The notes beneath the pieces are model-generated. The model saw only the letters and a program-made list of their open reading frames with translations. It was not told the DNA's origin and searched no databases. Positions 44,520-56,838 of a stretch of 64,000 bases of DNA are shown here, piece after piece. A program made the position numbers and the translations under genes. Within the stretch, counting starts at the first letter, position 1. Every line of letters starts with the position of its first letter. The DNA is from Aphanomyces cochlioides (Eukaryota; Oomycota; Saprolegniomycetes; Saprolegniales; Verrucalvaceae). Location of the stretch: contig JAHQRK010000001.1 of the NCBI GenBank assembly GCA_019828595.1, positions 248,001-312,000 on the forward strand. Direction: 5' to 3'.

Positions 44520-45569
44520 TTGGGTGTCGACGACGGCAAACTTGAACACCTCGTCCCAAAGATCATGAGCGTCGCGGATGGATCAATCGCAGAAAGCTAT
44601 TCCACGGAGTACCTGCAAAGAACGAATCCTGCAGTGAGAAATATCAATAATGCAGTTAACAAGCTTGATCTGCGCAAAGTTCAGCAGTCTCTTGAAGCAG
44701 AAGATCGCTCCCATTTGGATCCTGGTGTCTTTGTGTGCAATGCTACTTTGGAAGATTGGAATCTGTATGTCGAATCGGAGAATCAAGCATTGATATCAAG
44801 AGCAATGGAATGGAATGATGGCAAGATTTATATCGTCGAATTACCAAGCCGTCTCCATGAAAACGTCGCAAGAATATTTGATCTAGCTATAATGCGCGCA
44901 ACAGGCACGTTTTGATGATCATTTGTTTCCTCATAGAGCGTCGTATGCTGCCGATCGACGACGTATTGAGCCTGATTGCTCATTTGGCCCAAGAAAAAAT
45001 CTTCCTGGAGCTGTGCTCCCTGCTAACATGAAGTGGCGTGACTTTAACACTTTAAAAGTGGAAATTGGAGTGTCAAAAATGTGGCCTGCATTGGACCAAA
45101 AAGCGCTGGAATGGGCTACATTTCCTGGTGTCCAATATATCCTCTGCATTTACATCGCGCCTACAACGAATATTCGTCAGTACAAGCTACATGATGTAAT
45201 CAATGGAGCACTAGCTAACCCGAACAGGTTGCCGTTGAAATCGTTAATCCTACCAATATCGTCCTCAATTCCCATCGACTATTGGGATTGCCACAAGACC
45301 ATGATTTACCTGATGGATCTCATGGACCTGATTTGACAATTAATCTATTTGACATTGTTCAAGACGCTGTTCAAGAAGCTGATGACGAGAACATTGTTCA
45401 AGGGCTGTTCAAGAAGCTGCTGTTGCGAACATTGTTCAAGGCGCTGTGCAAGAAGCGGCAAATGAGAACATATAAAATTACCAAAATCATGCGTTGTCTG
45501 ATGGATTTAATGCACTCCATTTTGACAATTGATCCTTTCCAAGACGAATCGGCTGTTGAGGTGATTTAG
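44520..45569 (+). pseudogene. PD-(D/E)XK (Uma2-like) nuclease gene, copy D, frameshifted
   Basis: Nearly identical to copy A and in the opposite orientation. The first frame (44520-44915) contains NDGKIYIVELPSRLHENVAR; the second (44923-45569) EPDCSFGPRKNLPGAVLP, TLKVEIGVSKMW and GVQYILCIYI. Both shifts of copy A (extra base near 44903, missing base in the 13-aa repeats near 45405) are present, so duplication followed their loss of function or both copies use frameshifting. It differs from copy A near 45228, where one base is lost and the frame changes. Downstream it continues into the MKWAISC fragment at 45618. Confidence 0.6.
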
Positions 45570-45617
45570 CATTCTCTTATTGAAATCCAATTTATTTCGG
45601 ATTTATCTTCCTATTCT

Positions 45618-45770
45618 GTGAAATGGGCAATATCTTGTACATCGATCATTGAACACTATGTCTTGCACAAATGGATTGATCTCTCATTAAGAGAGATGTC
45701 GAGAAGATCAATGAATTTCTGCAGGGAGAAAGCACCCCGACAAACGCATTGGATTTGTGATCTTGAAATG
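45618..45770 (+). pseudogene. Copy D of the unrecognised gene fragment, split by retroelement
   Basis: Starts MKWAISCTSIIEHYVLHKWI and reads to CDLEM at 45770, where Ty3/gypsy II begins. The rest of the fragment, CGTTCGCACATCATTTTGTA onward, resumes at 57252 after the AAATG target duplication and ends by about 57302. The interruption is therefore a clean insertion. Confidence 0.65.
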
Positions 45771-46070
45771 TGTAGTGTTGTCGCGGACACTACTGAGTGA
45801 CTAGATAATTCAAAAGTGATTCATTAGCTTTAGACTTCTTCCTGCTGCATCTAAAGTCTCCGAGCTTGGGCTTGATCTTCAACTTGAGCCCTAGCGATCC
45901 TTGTTCAGCGAAAACCTTTGAAACTTGATAAGTCGAGGAGTCCGACTTCCAACCGGACTCTTCTCCATGCATTTCAGATAACCAATCACGCAAACCTTCC
46001 AAATATACTACATAGTCCACATCACCAACAAACATCAGGTATCTGACACCAGAGATCGGGTGTCGTTACA
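45771..46070 (-). repeat. 3' LTR of Ty3/gypsy II
   Basis: On the plus strand it begins TGTAGTGTTG and ends GTCGTTACA; 300 bp, next to the complement of the polypurine tract (TCCTCCCCC). It differs from the split 5' LTR by a few small indels and substitutions. Confidence 0.85.
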
Positions 46071-49000
46071 TCCTCCCCCGAACCTTCGACCGGCGTTCAA
46101 GAAGATGGTCGCGCAGGTCCTTCACGAGGCATTGGAAGTGTGATACGTGCTTGATATTCTTCTCCAGCTCCCAAGTGAGATCGTCTTGTCCATGCCACTT
46201 GACCAGGTACTCCTTTTTCCGGTTGAAGGTTCTTGTGTCCATCAGCATCTCAACAATGTGGAGTTCGTCTCCAGTGGACTCATCAAGGATGACAGGAGTT
46301 GCCTTCGGTATTGGCCGAGAGTTGAACCTTGTTGGACTCGTTTGAGCATGCTTGAGTCGATCGACGTTGAACACAGGGTTGGGCCTTCGCATAGAGTTTG
46401 GCAGTGCTAACTTAGCAGCATTTTCATTTACCATTCGATCAATCTTGAAGGGACCAATATAACGTGGGACTAACTTTGGACGTTCGTTTTCATCATGTTG
46501 AGCATGTCGAAGGGGTGAATTTCGTGTTGCCAGTAGAACCAAGTCACCAGGATTGAATGATATATTCGATCGGTGCTTGTCATAGTATTCCTTTTGGCGC
46601 TTTTGAGCTTCCAGGAGATGTTCTCGAGCAATTCTAATGGTTTCTTGACGTTCTTGCGAGAATCTTCGAGCGCATTCATCCATGAATTCAAGGTCTGCAA
46701 ACAACAGATTTGGTAGAGTCCGACCCGTATCGACTTCAAAAGGTGTCATGCCATGGGATCCTTGTACCAATCCCATGTGGGCATATTCAATCATTGAGAG
46801 ATGTCGAGACCAATCATCACCATGGTATGAGCACATACAACGCAGCGAATCTTCTAACGTGCGGTTTTGACGCTCAGTCTGGCCATCCGTTTGGGCACGA
46901 TAAGCAGTCGATGTGCTGTGTTGAATTCCCATTTTCTCCATCAATGATTTCCAAAAGGTCGACATAAACTTAGGATCACGATCCGAAATGACACAAGCAG
47001 GTGGACCATGAACAGAGACAACATTGTCAAAGAACAAAACTGCCATGTCTTCGGCTGTAACTGTCGTATGAGTCCGAATATACTTAGGACGCTTGGATAA
47101 CTTGCACACAATAGTCATGATGGAGTCGTATCCATCAGAGACAGGTAATCCAGTTATAAAGTCCATTGTAACGGTGTGCCAGCAGGAGTCAGGTATTGGC
47201 AAGGGCATCAACTTCCCATTCGGCTTTTGGTTGTTTGACTTGTATCTTGACCATAATCCAGGCATATCAGCCATACCCATCGGTGCCACACACCACTCGT
47301 ACGTCTCGCGATGCGTGCGAAACGCCGTATACTTTCTTGCAGCTGGTGCCACAAGCATTTGATGATAACCACTGTTCAAATCAATCTTGTTGAAGAGTCG
47401 GGCTCCATAGCAGGAGTCGAACAGTTCGTCAATGTTGGGTAATGGAATCTTGGGGATCTCTTGTTGAGAATTGACATATCTGTAGTCAAGAACCCATCTC
47501 CCAGGGGTGTCATCGGCTAGCATTCGCAACCACTGAGCTCGACTGACCATCGATCCATCGTCAAATCGCTTGGGAACTCCAAAAACGTTTGCAATCCATG
47601 GGCTGCTGCTGACTTGGACTCATCCTTTCTCCATGATGTTGTCCACAAATTTATCCAACAGCTTCTGCTCCATGTGGGATAGTCGAAAGGCTGCAGGGTG
47701 GGCTTGAGGCTTAGCGTCCGACTTCATGATGACGTCAAAATCCACGGCGCGTGACGGTGGTAAGCCTTCAGGTAGAGTCTCAGGAAACACATCGACGAAT
47801 TCCTCGAGTAAAACAGACAACTCAGTAGGTATCGGTCTCTTATCTGAGGAGTCAGATGCCTTCGCAAGGAGGTGGACGGTACTTCAAACCTGGATTTCAC
47901 GAAAGCAGACGGAAATTCGCTGCGACTTCATAACAGGCTTGCCATTGTCATCACCTGAGGGTCCACTGCCTTGAGTAGAAGCCTACGCCAGTCAATGGTA
48001 GTATTCCACTTGCAAAACCAAGGTTTGCCGAGGATTCCATCATAGTCTCTCGCCGACAATTCCCACTCGGTAAACAGAGTGTCAGGGAAGTGAAACAGGC
48101 TGTCGATGCGTACGTCTTCACAAACCTCTTGAACGTCAATGACTGGTGATGCTGCGCCCGAAAAGTCCTCCATAACGATTGGGCTTGATCCCACGACGTT
48201 CGATCCAAGGCCACGACGCAAGATATTGTGGTCAGCTCCACTATCCAAAAGCAACCGAACACACTTGCCGTTGATTTGACCATTGATGATGAACAACTGG
48301 TTGTCTTGAGACGTCGTCGAAGCAATCTTGAGGCTTGAGGTCGTGTAAGTAGAAAACACCTCGACCTCTTCAGAGACGCCTTGAGCCACTGCTGCAGTCA
48401 AATTCCTCTGGGGTACGCCTCCTCTTTGGGGTCCAACTCCACGTTGGCGTCCAGATGCAGCTTGACGTTGGCTTCTAAAATACTTGGGTCTTTCAGATGC
48501 TCGACGCTTTGGTTCCATGCATGAGCTAGCATTGTGCGACGACGAATGACAGTTGTAACAGAGTCGATTGACCTTCGCCACGTCATTGAAATATGACTTT
48601 GGCTCGGTTGAGACTGCTGTTGTCTCTGCATGTTGGGACGTTGCTGCACATAGTTTGTCTTGTGCGTTGCATGCTGGGGACGTTCACGATCGCGATCTTC
48701 ACCACCTTGAAAGTGAGTACGCTCATACTCCAGTGCAACAGACATAGCTTGAGACAAGTAATTGCAACGACGATAGTTTACTTCAACCTTGGTTTTAGAG
48801 CGCAAACCACGGTTGAACCAAGTAACCTTGTCTAGCTCTGACATTTCACGCACTTGAACCATAATTTCTCGATAACGGCTGATGTACTCCTCCAACGAAG
48901 AGCAGGACTTCTGATTCAAAGTAGACAGCGCATCTCGCAGGCGTTCTTGTAAATCAGGAGGTACGGATTCAGCACGTAATAACATTTCCAATTCATCCAA

Positions 49001-49521
49001 GTCATGCGGAGGTTGATTGGTCCGCGTGACGTAATCTTGATACCATGAGCCCGCCACACCGCGCAGACTCGCAACAATCATAGCCATGCAGCGCTTTTGA
49101 TTAGCAGGTGTTTGCCAATCTAAATTCTTCGTCGCAAAAAACACTTTCGCATTCCACATGAATGCATCCAAATTCTCATGAATGCATCCAAATTCTCGCC
49201 AACCAGTCCCTTGTACTGAGGCATGTTGATTCCTTCGACCTTCAATTCCGAAGGTCCATGAGACTGCTTCTCCACCATGAGAGTAAGCAACTGATTTTGA
49301 CTCGTCAAAATCGCTCCAATTTGATCTCGACTCACATGGTCTTCCTCCATGTCTTGATCTTCTTCTTGCGTGTCTTCCTTCCGATCACGCTCTTCTTGCA
49401 ATCGCATAGCAAGCTCCAATTCCATTTCACGGCGCAGTTCTTCGCGCAACGCTTCTCTCGTCTTCGAGATGATTTCAGCCTCTCGGGCCGCCCATTGCTG
49501 TTCTTGAGTCACAGGGTCCAT
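46066..49521 (-). pseudogene. pol: Ty3/gypsy II gag-pol with in-frame RT-integrase deletion
   Basis: From 49521: gag with a Glu/Arg-rich coiled coil; a 20-bp tandem duplication (49158-49197) shifts the frame, and gag continues from 49171 (MDAFMWNAKVFFATKNLDWQ). The zinc knuckle CYNCHSSSHNASSC is near 48560 and the protease LLDSGADHNIL near 48240. RT N-terminal pieces follow (47820-47620, then from 47550, RWVLDYRYVNSQQEIPKIPL, LNSGYHQM). Near 47274 the RT palm passes in frame into integrase: the catalytic YxDD, RNase H and integrase zinc domain are missing. Integrase residues remain (TMDFITGLP, SDRDPKFMS, TERQNRTLED), then a GPF module and a C-terminal chromodomain (EYLVKWHGQDDLTWELEKNI), which marks a chromovirus. 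Confidence 0.8.
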
Positions 49522-49544
49522 CGATCTCCCCCAGTGCTACCAAA

Positions 49545-49744
49545 TGTAGTGTTGTCGCGTGTCCGCAGGCACTACTGAGTGACTAGAGAATTCAAAAGTG
49601 ATTCATTAGCTTTAGACTTCTTCCTGCTGCATCTAAAGTCTCCGAGCTTGGGCTTGAATTTCAACTTGAGCCCTAGCGATCCTTGTTCAGCGAAAACCTT
49701 TGAAACTTGATAAGTCGAGGAGTCCGACTTCCAACCGGACTCTT
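49545..49744 (-). repeat. 5' LTR of Ty3/gypsy II, first part
   Basis: Matches 45771 onward, with a small insertion after GTTGTCGCG, up to CCAACCGGACTCTT, where the LINE begins. Its remainder is at 57136-57246. Confidence 0.85.
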
Positions 49745-49805
49745 ACTTCCGAATTTGCCTCGTACCCCTCAAGTCAAGAAGTTATCAAGTGCCGCCGCGC
49801 TCAAA

Positions 49806-52800
49806 ATGTCCAACGCCAACAGCTGTTCCGAGCTCCGTGAGACCAACACTCACGGAGTCACCATCATTCCAGGTATTGTATCACCTCACCCACTTTCGTC
49901 GTCCAATCAGGATGGCGGAAGTGGTGTGAGTAATGTCGCTACACCTAACCCTAGGGCCGAAGTGGAGGTCGAGTTCGACCCCAACAGCGTCTCTGGAGAC
50001 CAATCTGCGTCTCGCTCCACCAGCGCTTCACCTGGTGCTCCACTCGCCGGAGTTCCAGGGGGGTCAACCTCAGTGGGTCAGTGGTTGACCCCCAGACCAC
50101 TGTCGTTAACTTGTCTAGCGAAGCCCTCACTCAGGAGGGCGAACCACTGGGGCCTTGTGCCTGTGGTGGCTGCTTCCCTGGACTCCAATTGGAGTCGATC
50201 CCCAGTGAAGGCGGCGAGAAAACGGGGTCCATGCCAGCCCTAGAGGCTACGAGGCCCCCCCTATGGGCACACCCTGCGGTTCTGTCTACTTCCCCCCCAG
50301 GGGCCTCTTCGGAGGGGCGGGGGCGGTATCCCGATTTGGGTTCTCGCCGGAGCAATGGTGTACCCCAGTCACCGTGCTGCGGGGATGGCATGGATTCCCC
50401 TTCTACCCCTGTCACTGGGGGTCTGGCCCCGGCCTTTCTCGTGACCAATGGGACTGAGCCAGCAGCCACCAACCGCGTCGCCCCCTGTGCTGAGCCTCCT
50501 AGAACGGGAGAGGAAGAAGAAAAATCTCAAGAGGACGTGGATATGGTCTCTGGAGACGCCGAGGGGAAGGATTCTACTGAAACCGAGGCCTTAACCGACG
50601 AGGGAAATACTCAAATTCACTCTGAGGTTGATGGGTCAGGCGACATTAACGGCCAAGCGAAGCCGTGTGATACTCCTGGAGAAGTTATTCACGAGGAACA
50701 ATCGACAAACAATGACAATGACCAGTCAAATCAAGACATTGTCGACAAATCCGTTGCTCAAGGAAATGGCGCTGTTGATCCTCCTACCGCGGCAGACAAA
50801 ATACAAGGCGATCAAGAGCAACAAAACGCTGAAAAGGCCAATCCATGGACGCAAAAGACTCCCGGCAAGGATTCAGCTTCGTCCAAGAAAGATGCCAAGC
50901 AAGGCAATGCCCCCAAAGGCGCGAAACATCGCAACACTGGTGCTCATGCTATTGCCGATGACGATATTGCGCAATGCGAGGCCATGGCGGACGCATTCTA
51001 CAAAGACTCTGGTGACATGGACGCCTTCATTGAAAACATTTTGCTAACCCCCCAGTCCCAAGTGTACGAGCTCACAGTCAAGTTGGGCGAAGCCTACAAG
51101 GACTGGTCCGAAAAAGTCATCTGCGATCAATTTGTCAAGGAAAATCCTGGTTCGTTATGGGGCTCCAAATTTCCGAACATTTTGATCCACAAGAAGAACT
51201 CACAGACCATTGTGATCTCAAGTTACAACTTGTCTACGTGCGTGGAAATGGGAGGCACAACGTTTCGACTTGGTGGCAAAGACTTCCTGGTTCCCAAGTA
51301 CTCGCGTTATGGCAACAACTACTACGTTACGTATAACAAGGTCAGTCACCCTTCGATGGCCAAGGCAATTGTCAAGAAAATGGCTGCATTGACCAAGTCA
51401 GTGATAGCAGCATTCAACCCTACTGCTGGCCAGAACATCAAGTCGCCGCATTTGAGAGTCATTTTCAAGTCGTCTGCGCCTCCTGCAGTGTTGGTGCCAA
51501 AATCCGGCGACGCACTACGCGAAATCACCATTACGGATCCGTCGGGTCAGCCTTTTGTCGTCGTGTTTCAGCACAAGATCGCTGCTCTGAACAAGACATT
51601 GCCTCCGTCGATTGTTTCACGACGTGCAGAGGCCAAGGCTGAAAAAGCGAAGGCAAATGCGGCCAAGGCAGCGGCAAAATCTCCTCCGTCAGGAGAAAAA
51701 GAACCTGAACCTGATGGAGACGATCATGATCAAGACCCTGGAACAAATGCGGAAGGCAAGGCCGACTCAACTGAGGCCTCTGGAGATGGTCAAGATGAAC
51801 AACCACAGTCAATAGCTCCTTCTCATGGCTCTGATGTCGATATGTCTGGTGACAGCGATCCCCCTAACAACAATGGACAAGACAAACAACAAGAAGATGT
51901 GGAAATGTCTACCAACGAATCGCCCGCTCTTGCTCCACCAAGTGAGCAGCCCAAGAACTCGCTGGACCTTCAATTGGTAACGGGCTACCGGTCTGGACCA
52001 GCTCCAAAACGTACTTTGCCTTCGTCCCCACGTTTGGATCCCCTGCCGACATCCAACCGTTTTCATATCCTCGAAGAAGACGACGTGGAACTCTCGTTTG
52101 AAGACTTTGCAGTGCCTCGAATTGTATTGGAAGATTCAAGTGCGCCACGCCCGAAAAAGACCAAAGGCAAAGCGAAGAAACAACGACTTAACAAGTCTGC
52201 TGCAGCCCACCTCGAATTGGCGAAGAAGATCATTCGAGATAAGAAAGTCGAAGGCAGTATCACCGAATGTCAACGCATTTTGCGAGATGACCCTCAGCTC
52301 GTTGCACATGCTAAGTACGCACAAGATGAAGACCTCAGTTTGTTTCAGTCACTTGTTGCAACCAAGACTATTGAGCGCAAGATGGCTTTGTTAAAAGCTC
52401 AAGGCAAGCCTCACAACTACAAACATCACGTCAACTTCATGGCTCAATACAAGATTCACCCGTCAGAAATCTTGGAAGAATTGACCACGGACATACCAGA
52501 GATCAAGCGCATCCTCTTTGCACTTGCTACGATTGACTTATTCCTCTCAAATCGGGCCCCAGACCTCTACACAAACTCGGAGGCACTGACTGTTCTATTG
52601 AACCAAGAAGCAACAAGATTGCCTGACACCAACTGCTTGACGGACTGGTCGCTGTTTGCTTTGATCGAAAACTTCAGCGACAATCTCGAGAAGTTCACTT
52701 TGCCGGCTCCCGTCTTGTCGGCCATCTCGATGCTCAAAAGCATTACCAACAATTACCACATCGACGAGCTCTGCAGCAAAGCTCACCACTCCATGAACGC

Positions 52801-52843
52801 CGACGAAATTGATCCCCTCGATTTGGAGGACGATCAACTCTAA
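49806..52843 (+). pseudogene. LINE ORF1 (gag-like), probably frameshifted near its start
   Basis: An ATG at 49806 opens a Ser/Pro-rich frame that stops at 50243; the main frame, open from about 50081 to 52843, lacks an ATG until 50231. A run of six G at 50058-50063 is the likely place where the two were joined, giving about 1010 residues. The N-terminal third is acidic and low in complexity. The middle (about 51000-51600, with PNILIHKKNSQTIVISSYNL and YGNNYYVTYNKVSHPSMAK) looks globular and may bind nucleic acid. An Ala/Lys-rich stretch and a helical C-terminus follow. No CCHC knuckle is seen. It ends 75 bp before ORF2. Confidence 0.6.
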
Positions 52844-52921
52844 GGCTTCTATCCCCTGCTTCAATCCATTTCAACCTCCCCTCTGACCCCTCCATTCTAC
52901 TCATTTTCATCTGTACTCGTG

Positions 52922-55900
52922 ATGATTGACAACAATTTCTCCGATGTCCCAACTGAACTCGTGGACTGGGACCCACAAATCATCTCCCTCAACACCAATG
53001 GCTTCTCCAACAGTCATCGGTACATCCTCGACAAACTATCAAGTGTTCACGACGTTTCCTTTATCCAAGAAACCCGTTTCCGCACGCCAAGTCTCCACGA
53101 CCGTGTTGCGTTCCATTGGCAACGCATCACAAACCACGAAGGCTCTTTGTTCTTTGAAGAGCCTATTTACCCTGAAGTATCCACGTCGCCAGCCACTGGA
53201 GGTCTGGCTACGTTGATACATCCTCACTCTCCTTTGAAGAACGCCACTCAAGTCCCTCATGATAACTCAGTGCTTCGTGGTCGTTATCTACAAGTGCGAT
53301 GTACTCTGGGTCCACTGACAGTCATTCTCCACAATATCTATGCGCCGGCAGCCTTCCAAGAACGAGCAAGTTACTTCGAAGAATTGCCACGCGACTTTCC
53401 TCCACATGCGCTCCACATTGTTGGAGGAGATTTCAACTGCACTCTCAACAAAGATTTGGATTCGTTGAGACCCAGTACCTCCACCATGGCCGGCACCCTT
53501 CAACTGGAACAATGGATGCACAGTTTGTCTCTGGTGGATCTGTTTCGCCGTCAAAACCCCGTGGCAAGAATCTTCACAAGTCCCACACTCACCAACCGAC
53601 TTGACTACATCTTTTGTTCGTCCACCTTGGCGGGGCTTCGTCATTGGAAGGCGACGCACATGCCACACGTTCCACAGGCTGACCACGTGGCTTGTCGTAT
53701 CATCACAAAGCGTCAAACATTGCGCCATGGCTCTGGATCATGGAAAGCCCCAACTTGGCTACTTCGTCTACCACGAGCAGCCGAGATTGTTCATGGATGT
53801 CTGGATCGATTTTTGGACAAGTCTCCAACATTCCACAATATCTCCAAGACCTACGACATACTGGTCAATGATATCCGCTCCCAACTCAAATAATTCCATT
53901 CTCAACGATTGGAGAAACAACGTCTGCCGTTGAAGAAGTTAGCTGTCGAGATCGCTTCGCTTTTGCAAGTCCCCAACATGTGTCAAGATTCAGTGCTGGT
54001 GGATCGAGTGCGAGACCTTCAAAAGCAAATTCACGAGCTGCAAGATCGAGACAAGCAGTTTCGTCAAGACCAGGCGTTCCAACTTCACTTGTACAAAGCA
54101 GAGCGCTCGTCCAAGTTCCACTTCATGTCCCCTGCCCCTACCCCCTTGAAGAAGACAGTCTTCAAAGAGTTGGTGGATGTCAATGGAAATGTTGTCTCCA
54201 ATCAACAAGGCATGTCTGACGTCCTGGTCGACTACTACAAGGACTTGTTTGCAGCTCCCGAGGTGCAGCGATCTGGAGACGAAGTGTCGTCATTTCTGAC
54301 CCCATTGACTCGACACAAGCAACTGCCAGAGCAAGCCCAGAAAGAGCTGTCGGCTCCCTTGCGCGCCAACGAGTTCTATCATGCTATTCGACACAGCAGT
54401 TCGAACTCAGCGCCAGGTCCCAACGCTCTGCCATTCGAAGTCCTCAAACTTGCACCTCACAAGTGGTCGTTGGTATTGGAGCTGCTATTCACACACCAGC
54501 TCCATTCTCACCCTCGCTTGACTCCCATGCAACTTGTCAGTTCGCTGGTGTTGCTGCACAAGAAAGGCCCCAAGTCACAAGCCAAGAACTATCGGCCCAT
54601 TAGCCTACTCAACACGGATGTGAAAATCCTGACGAGTATTCTGGCTTATCGACTCCAGCGCCACATTCGACACATCATCCACCCGGACCAGCAAGGCTTT
54701 ATCCGTCGAAGCAATATCCAAACCAATATTGCACGACTGGATGACATGCTGCACCACATCAAACTACACAGTCCGTCCTCGATGGTGGCACTGCTTGACT
54801 TTGAGAAAGCTTTTGATCGCGTGGACCACGCGCACTTGCTCCGCGTCCTCCGTCACTATGGCTTTCCCGAAACCTTTGTTGACATGGTTCGCGTACTGTA
54901 CTCGGGCCGCAAGTCTCGCATCTTGGTGAACGGCTTCTTGTCCAAGCCAGTTCACATCTCACGCGGTGTGTTGCAAGGTGATCCACTGTCGCCACTTCTG
55001 TTTGTGATCGCTTTGGAACCGATGTGCCAACTCCTACGGCAACACTCCAACTATGGCATCAAGTGTGGGGATCGCTACCACACTGGGAGTTACTTTGCCG
55101 ACGACTCGCAACTCTATGCGGCAAATGAGACGTGCCTCCACCGGCAGCTTGCATTGGTTCAAACCTTTTGCGACAAGTCTGGTTTCCGACTCAACGTAGA
55201 CAAGACCCAAATTCTGACCTACAGCCAGTTGAATGGGAACCTTGCCTCACTACAAGTTACTTCCGACAGTCCCGTGAAGGCTCTTGGTATCTTGGTTGCG
55301 CCAAATCTTTCTCCATTGGCACGTTTCAATTACGTGTTTGAGAAGTTTGTGGCTCGCTTGTCTTTGTGGCTCTACAAGGCTCGAACCATGGCCGGAAAAG
55401 TCACTATCCTGCACAACATATGTCTGCCTGTGTTATGGTAACAACTGGCTTTTGTCCCTGCCGACAAAGACCTGGCCAAAAAGATCGACAAGGCCATGCT
55501 TCAATTTATGCATGGTGAAGAATCAACCCATCCTCCTCTGTCCATGGCCTCCGTTTGATCAAAAAGGAGATCATATTCATGCCGAAGAAGTCCGGTGGCT
55601 TAGGCCTGCACCATGCACTTGCTTTATGGCAACAACACAACCGCTCTGTCATGATCAGATGCATTCAAGCCATCACCACCCCACCCCGCAAGTCTGCCAT
55701 GTCCGCCTGGATTACGCCGGGCTATACTCTCCTCGAGAAGGCTTTTCATCCATGGGGTTCCCCCCGAGATCTCCTCTTGGCAAATGGCTCTTCTGCATTC
55801 GTCAGACAACTGTACAAGAATCCCAATATCACTCCAATGTGGAAAGCCTTATTGAGTAGCTGGTTTGAATCCCGCTGGACTCCGTACGGCTGTCCAAATC

Positions 55901-56838
55901 ACATCTCATCTTTGGATGTTCCCTTTTGGCACAACTCGTATCTGCCTGGACTCGAAGACCTATACGATCAGTGCTCTACATCGACGCAAGACCAAGCCAA
56001 TGTATTGGCTTCGCTTCACATCACGAAGTTGTCGCATTTGTTGACTCCGTGTCAGCGAGTTTGGCCAGCTTCGATCTTGTTCGACAAAATCAACCGTGCC
56101 TGCCGCCAAGTCAATTTTGTCCCTCCAATGAAACAATGGATCTCAATCTTGGTGACCAAGTTATCACGATTGTTTGAGATTGTTTCTGAAGAGGATGCTC
56201 CCGTGTTCCACTTGCCGACGCCAAGCTCTGCATGGATGGAATGGCACTGGATGATTCACCCTGACTCGAGTCCGATCTTGTTGGCGTTTGCGACTTCGAA
56301 ATCGGCTAAGATCAGAGCTTCTCCAGCTGTCAGCTCGTCCATTCTTCCTACCAAGCATCTCAACCTGCCATCCAACTTTTACTAAGACCCCAAGCGCCTT
56401 ACCCAACTTGCCGCCTTCCTCCAACCCGACCACATTCTCCCTCGATATGGAGAGTTCATTTTCAAGACCCTTCTCCGCGCCAACGCCATGCAATATCTGT
56501 TTCAGTACCAAGACCCCAAGCCGACGTGTGTCTTCTGTCGTGTCAATGAGACGTACGAGCATTTCCTGTTCTCTTGTGGATATGGTCAATCTGTTTGGTA
56601 TTCCTTCAAGACAATCCAGCGACTGCTCGAGTGTTCCTTTCCGTCCACGTGTCTGGAAATGTTCTACGAGACGCCCAAGCCGTCCGATGGATACTACATC
56701 CGTGGCTATCGGAAGATCTGGCCGATTGTCCGAGCCTGCGTGTATTATCAAATATGGCTCCAACGTGCTGATCGCACCTTTCGACCGACCTCACAGCGAA
56801 GAGTCCGATGGAAGTTGCCATTCATGCTGCCTCTTTGA
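52922..56838 (+). pseudogene. LINE ORF2: endonuclease, reverse transcriptase and zinc knuckle, with stops
   Basis: The AP-endonuclease domain spans 52960-53710: IISLNTNGFSNSHR, FIQETRF, IYAPAAFQERASYF, HIVGGDFNCTL, RLDYIF and the DH pair. A TAA at 53891-53893 interrupts, but the same frame continues into reverse transcriptase (KNYRPISLLNTDVKILTSIL, LLDFEKAFDRVDH, GVLQGDPLSPLLFVIALEP, catalytic YFADDSQLY near 55090). A second in-frame TAA lies at 55439-55441 and shifts follow near 55550 and 56390. The C-terminus has CVFCRVNETYEHFLFSC, a C-x2-C...H-x4-C knuckle usual after LINE reverse transcriptases. The domains would nick target DNA and prime reverse transcription there; this copy is dead. 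Confidence 0.8.

Noticed and set aside
46147..47393. Plus-strand frames across Ty3/gypsy II pol
   Set aside because: Shadows of the minus-strand integrase and chromodomain reading.
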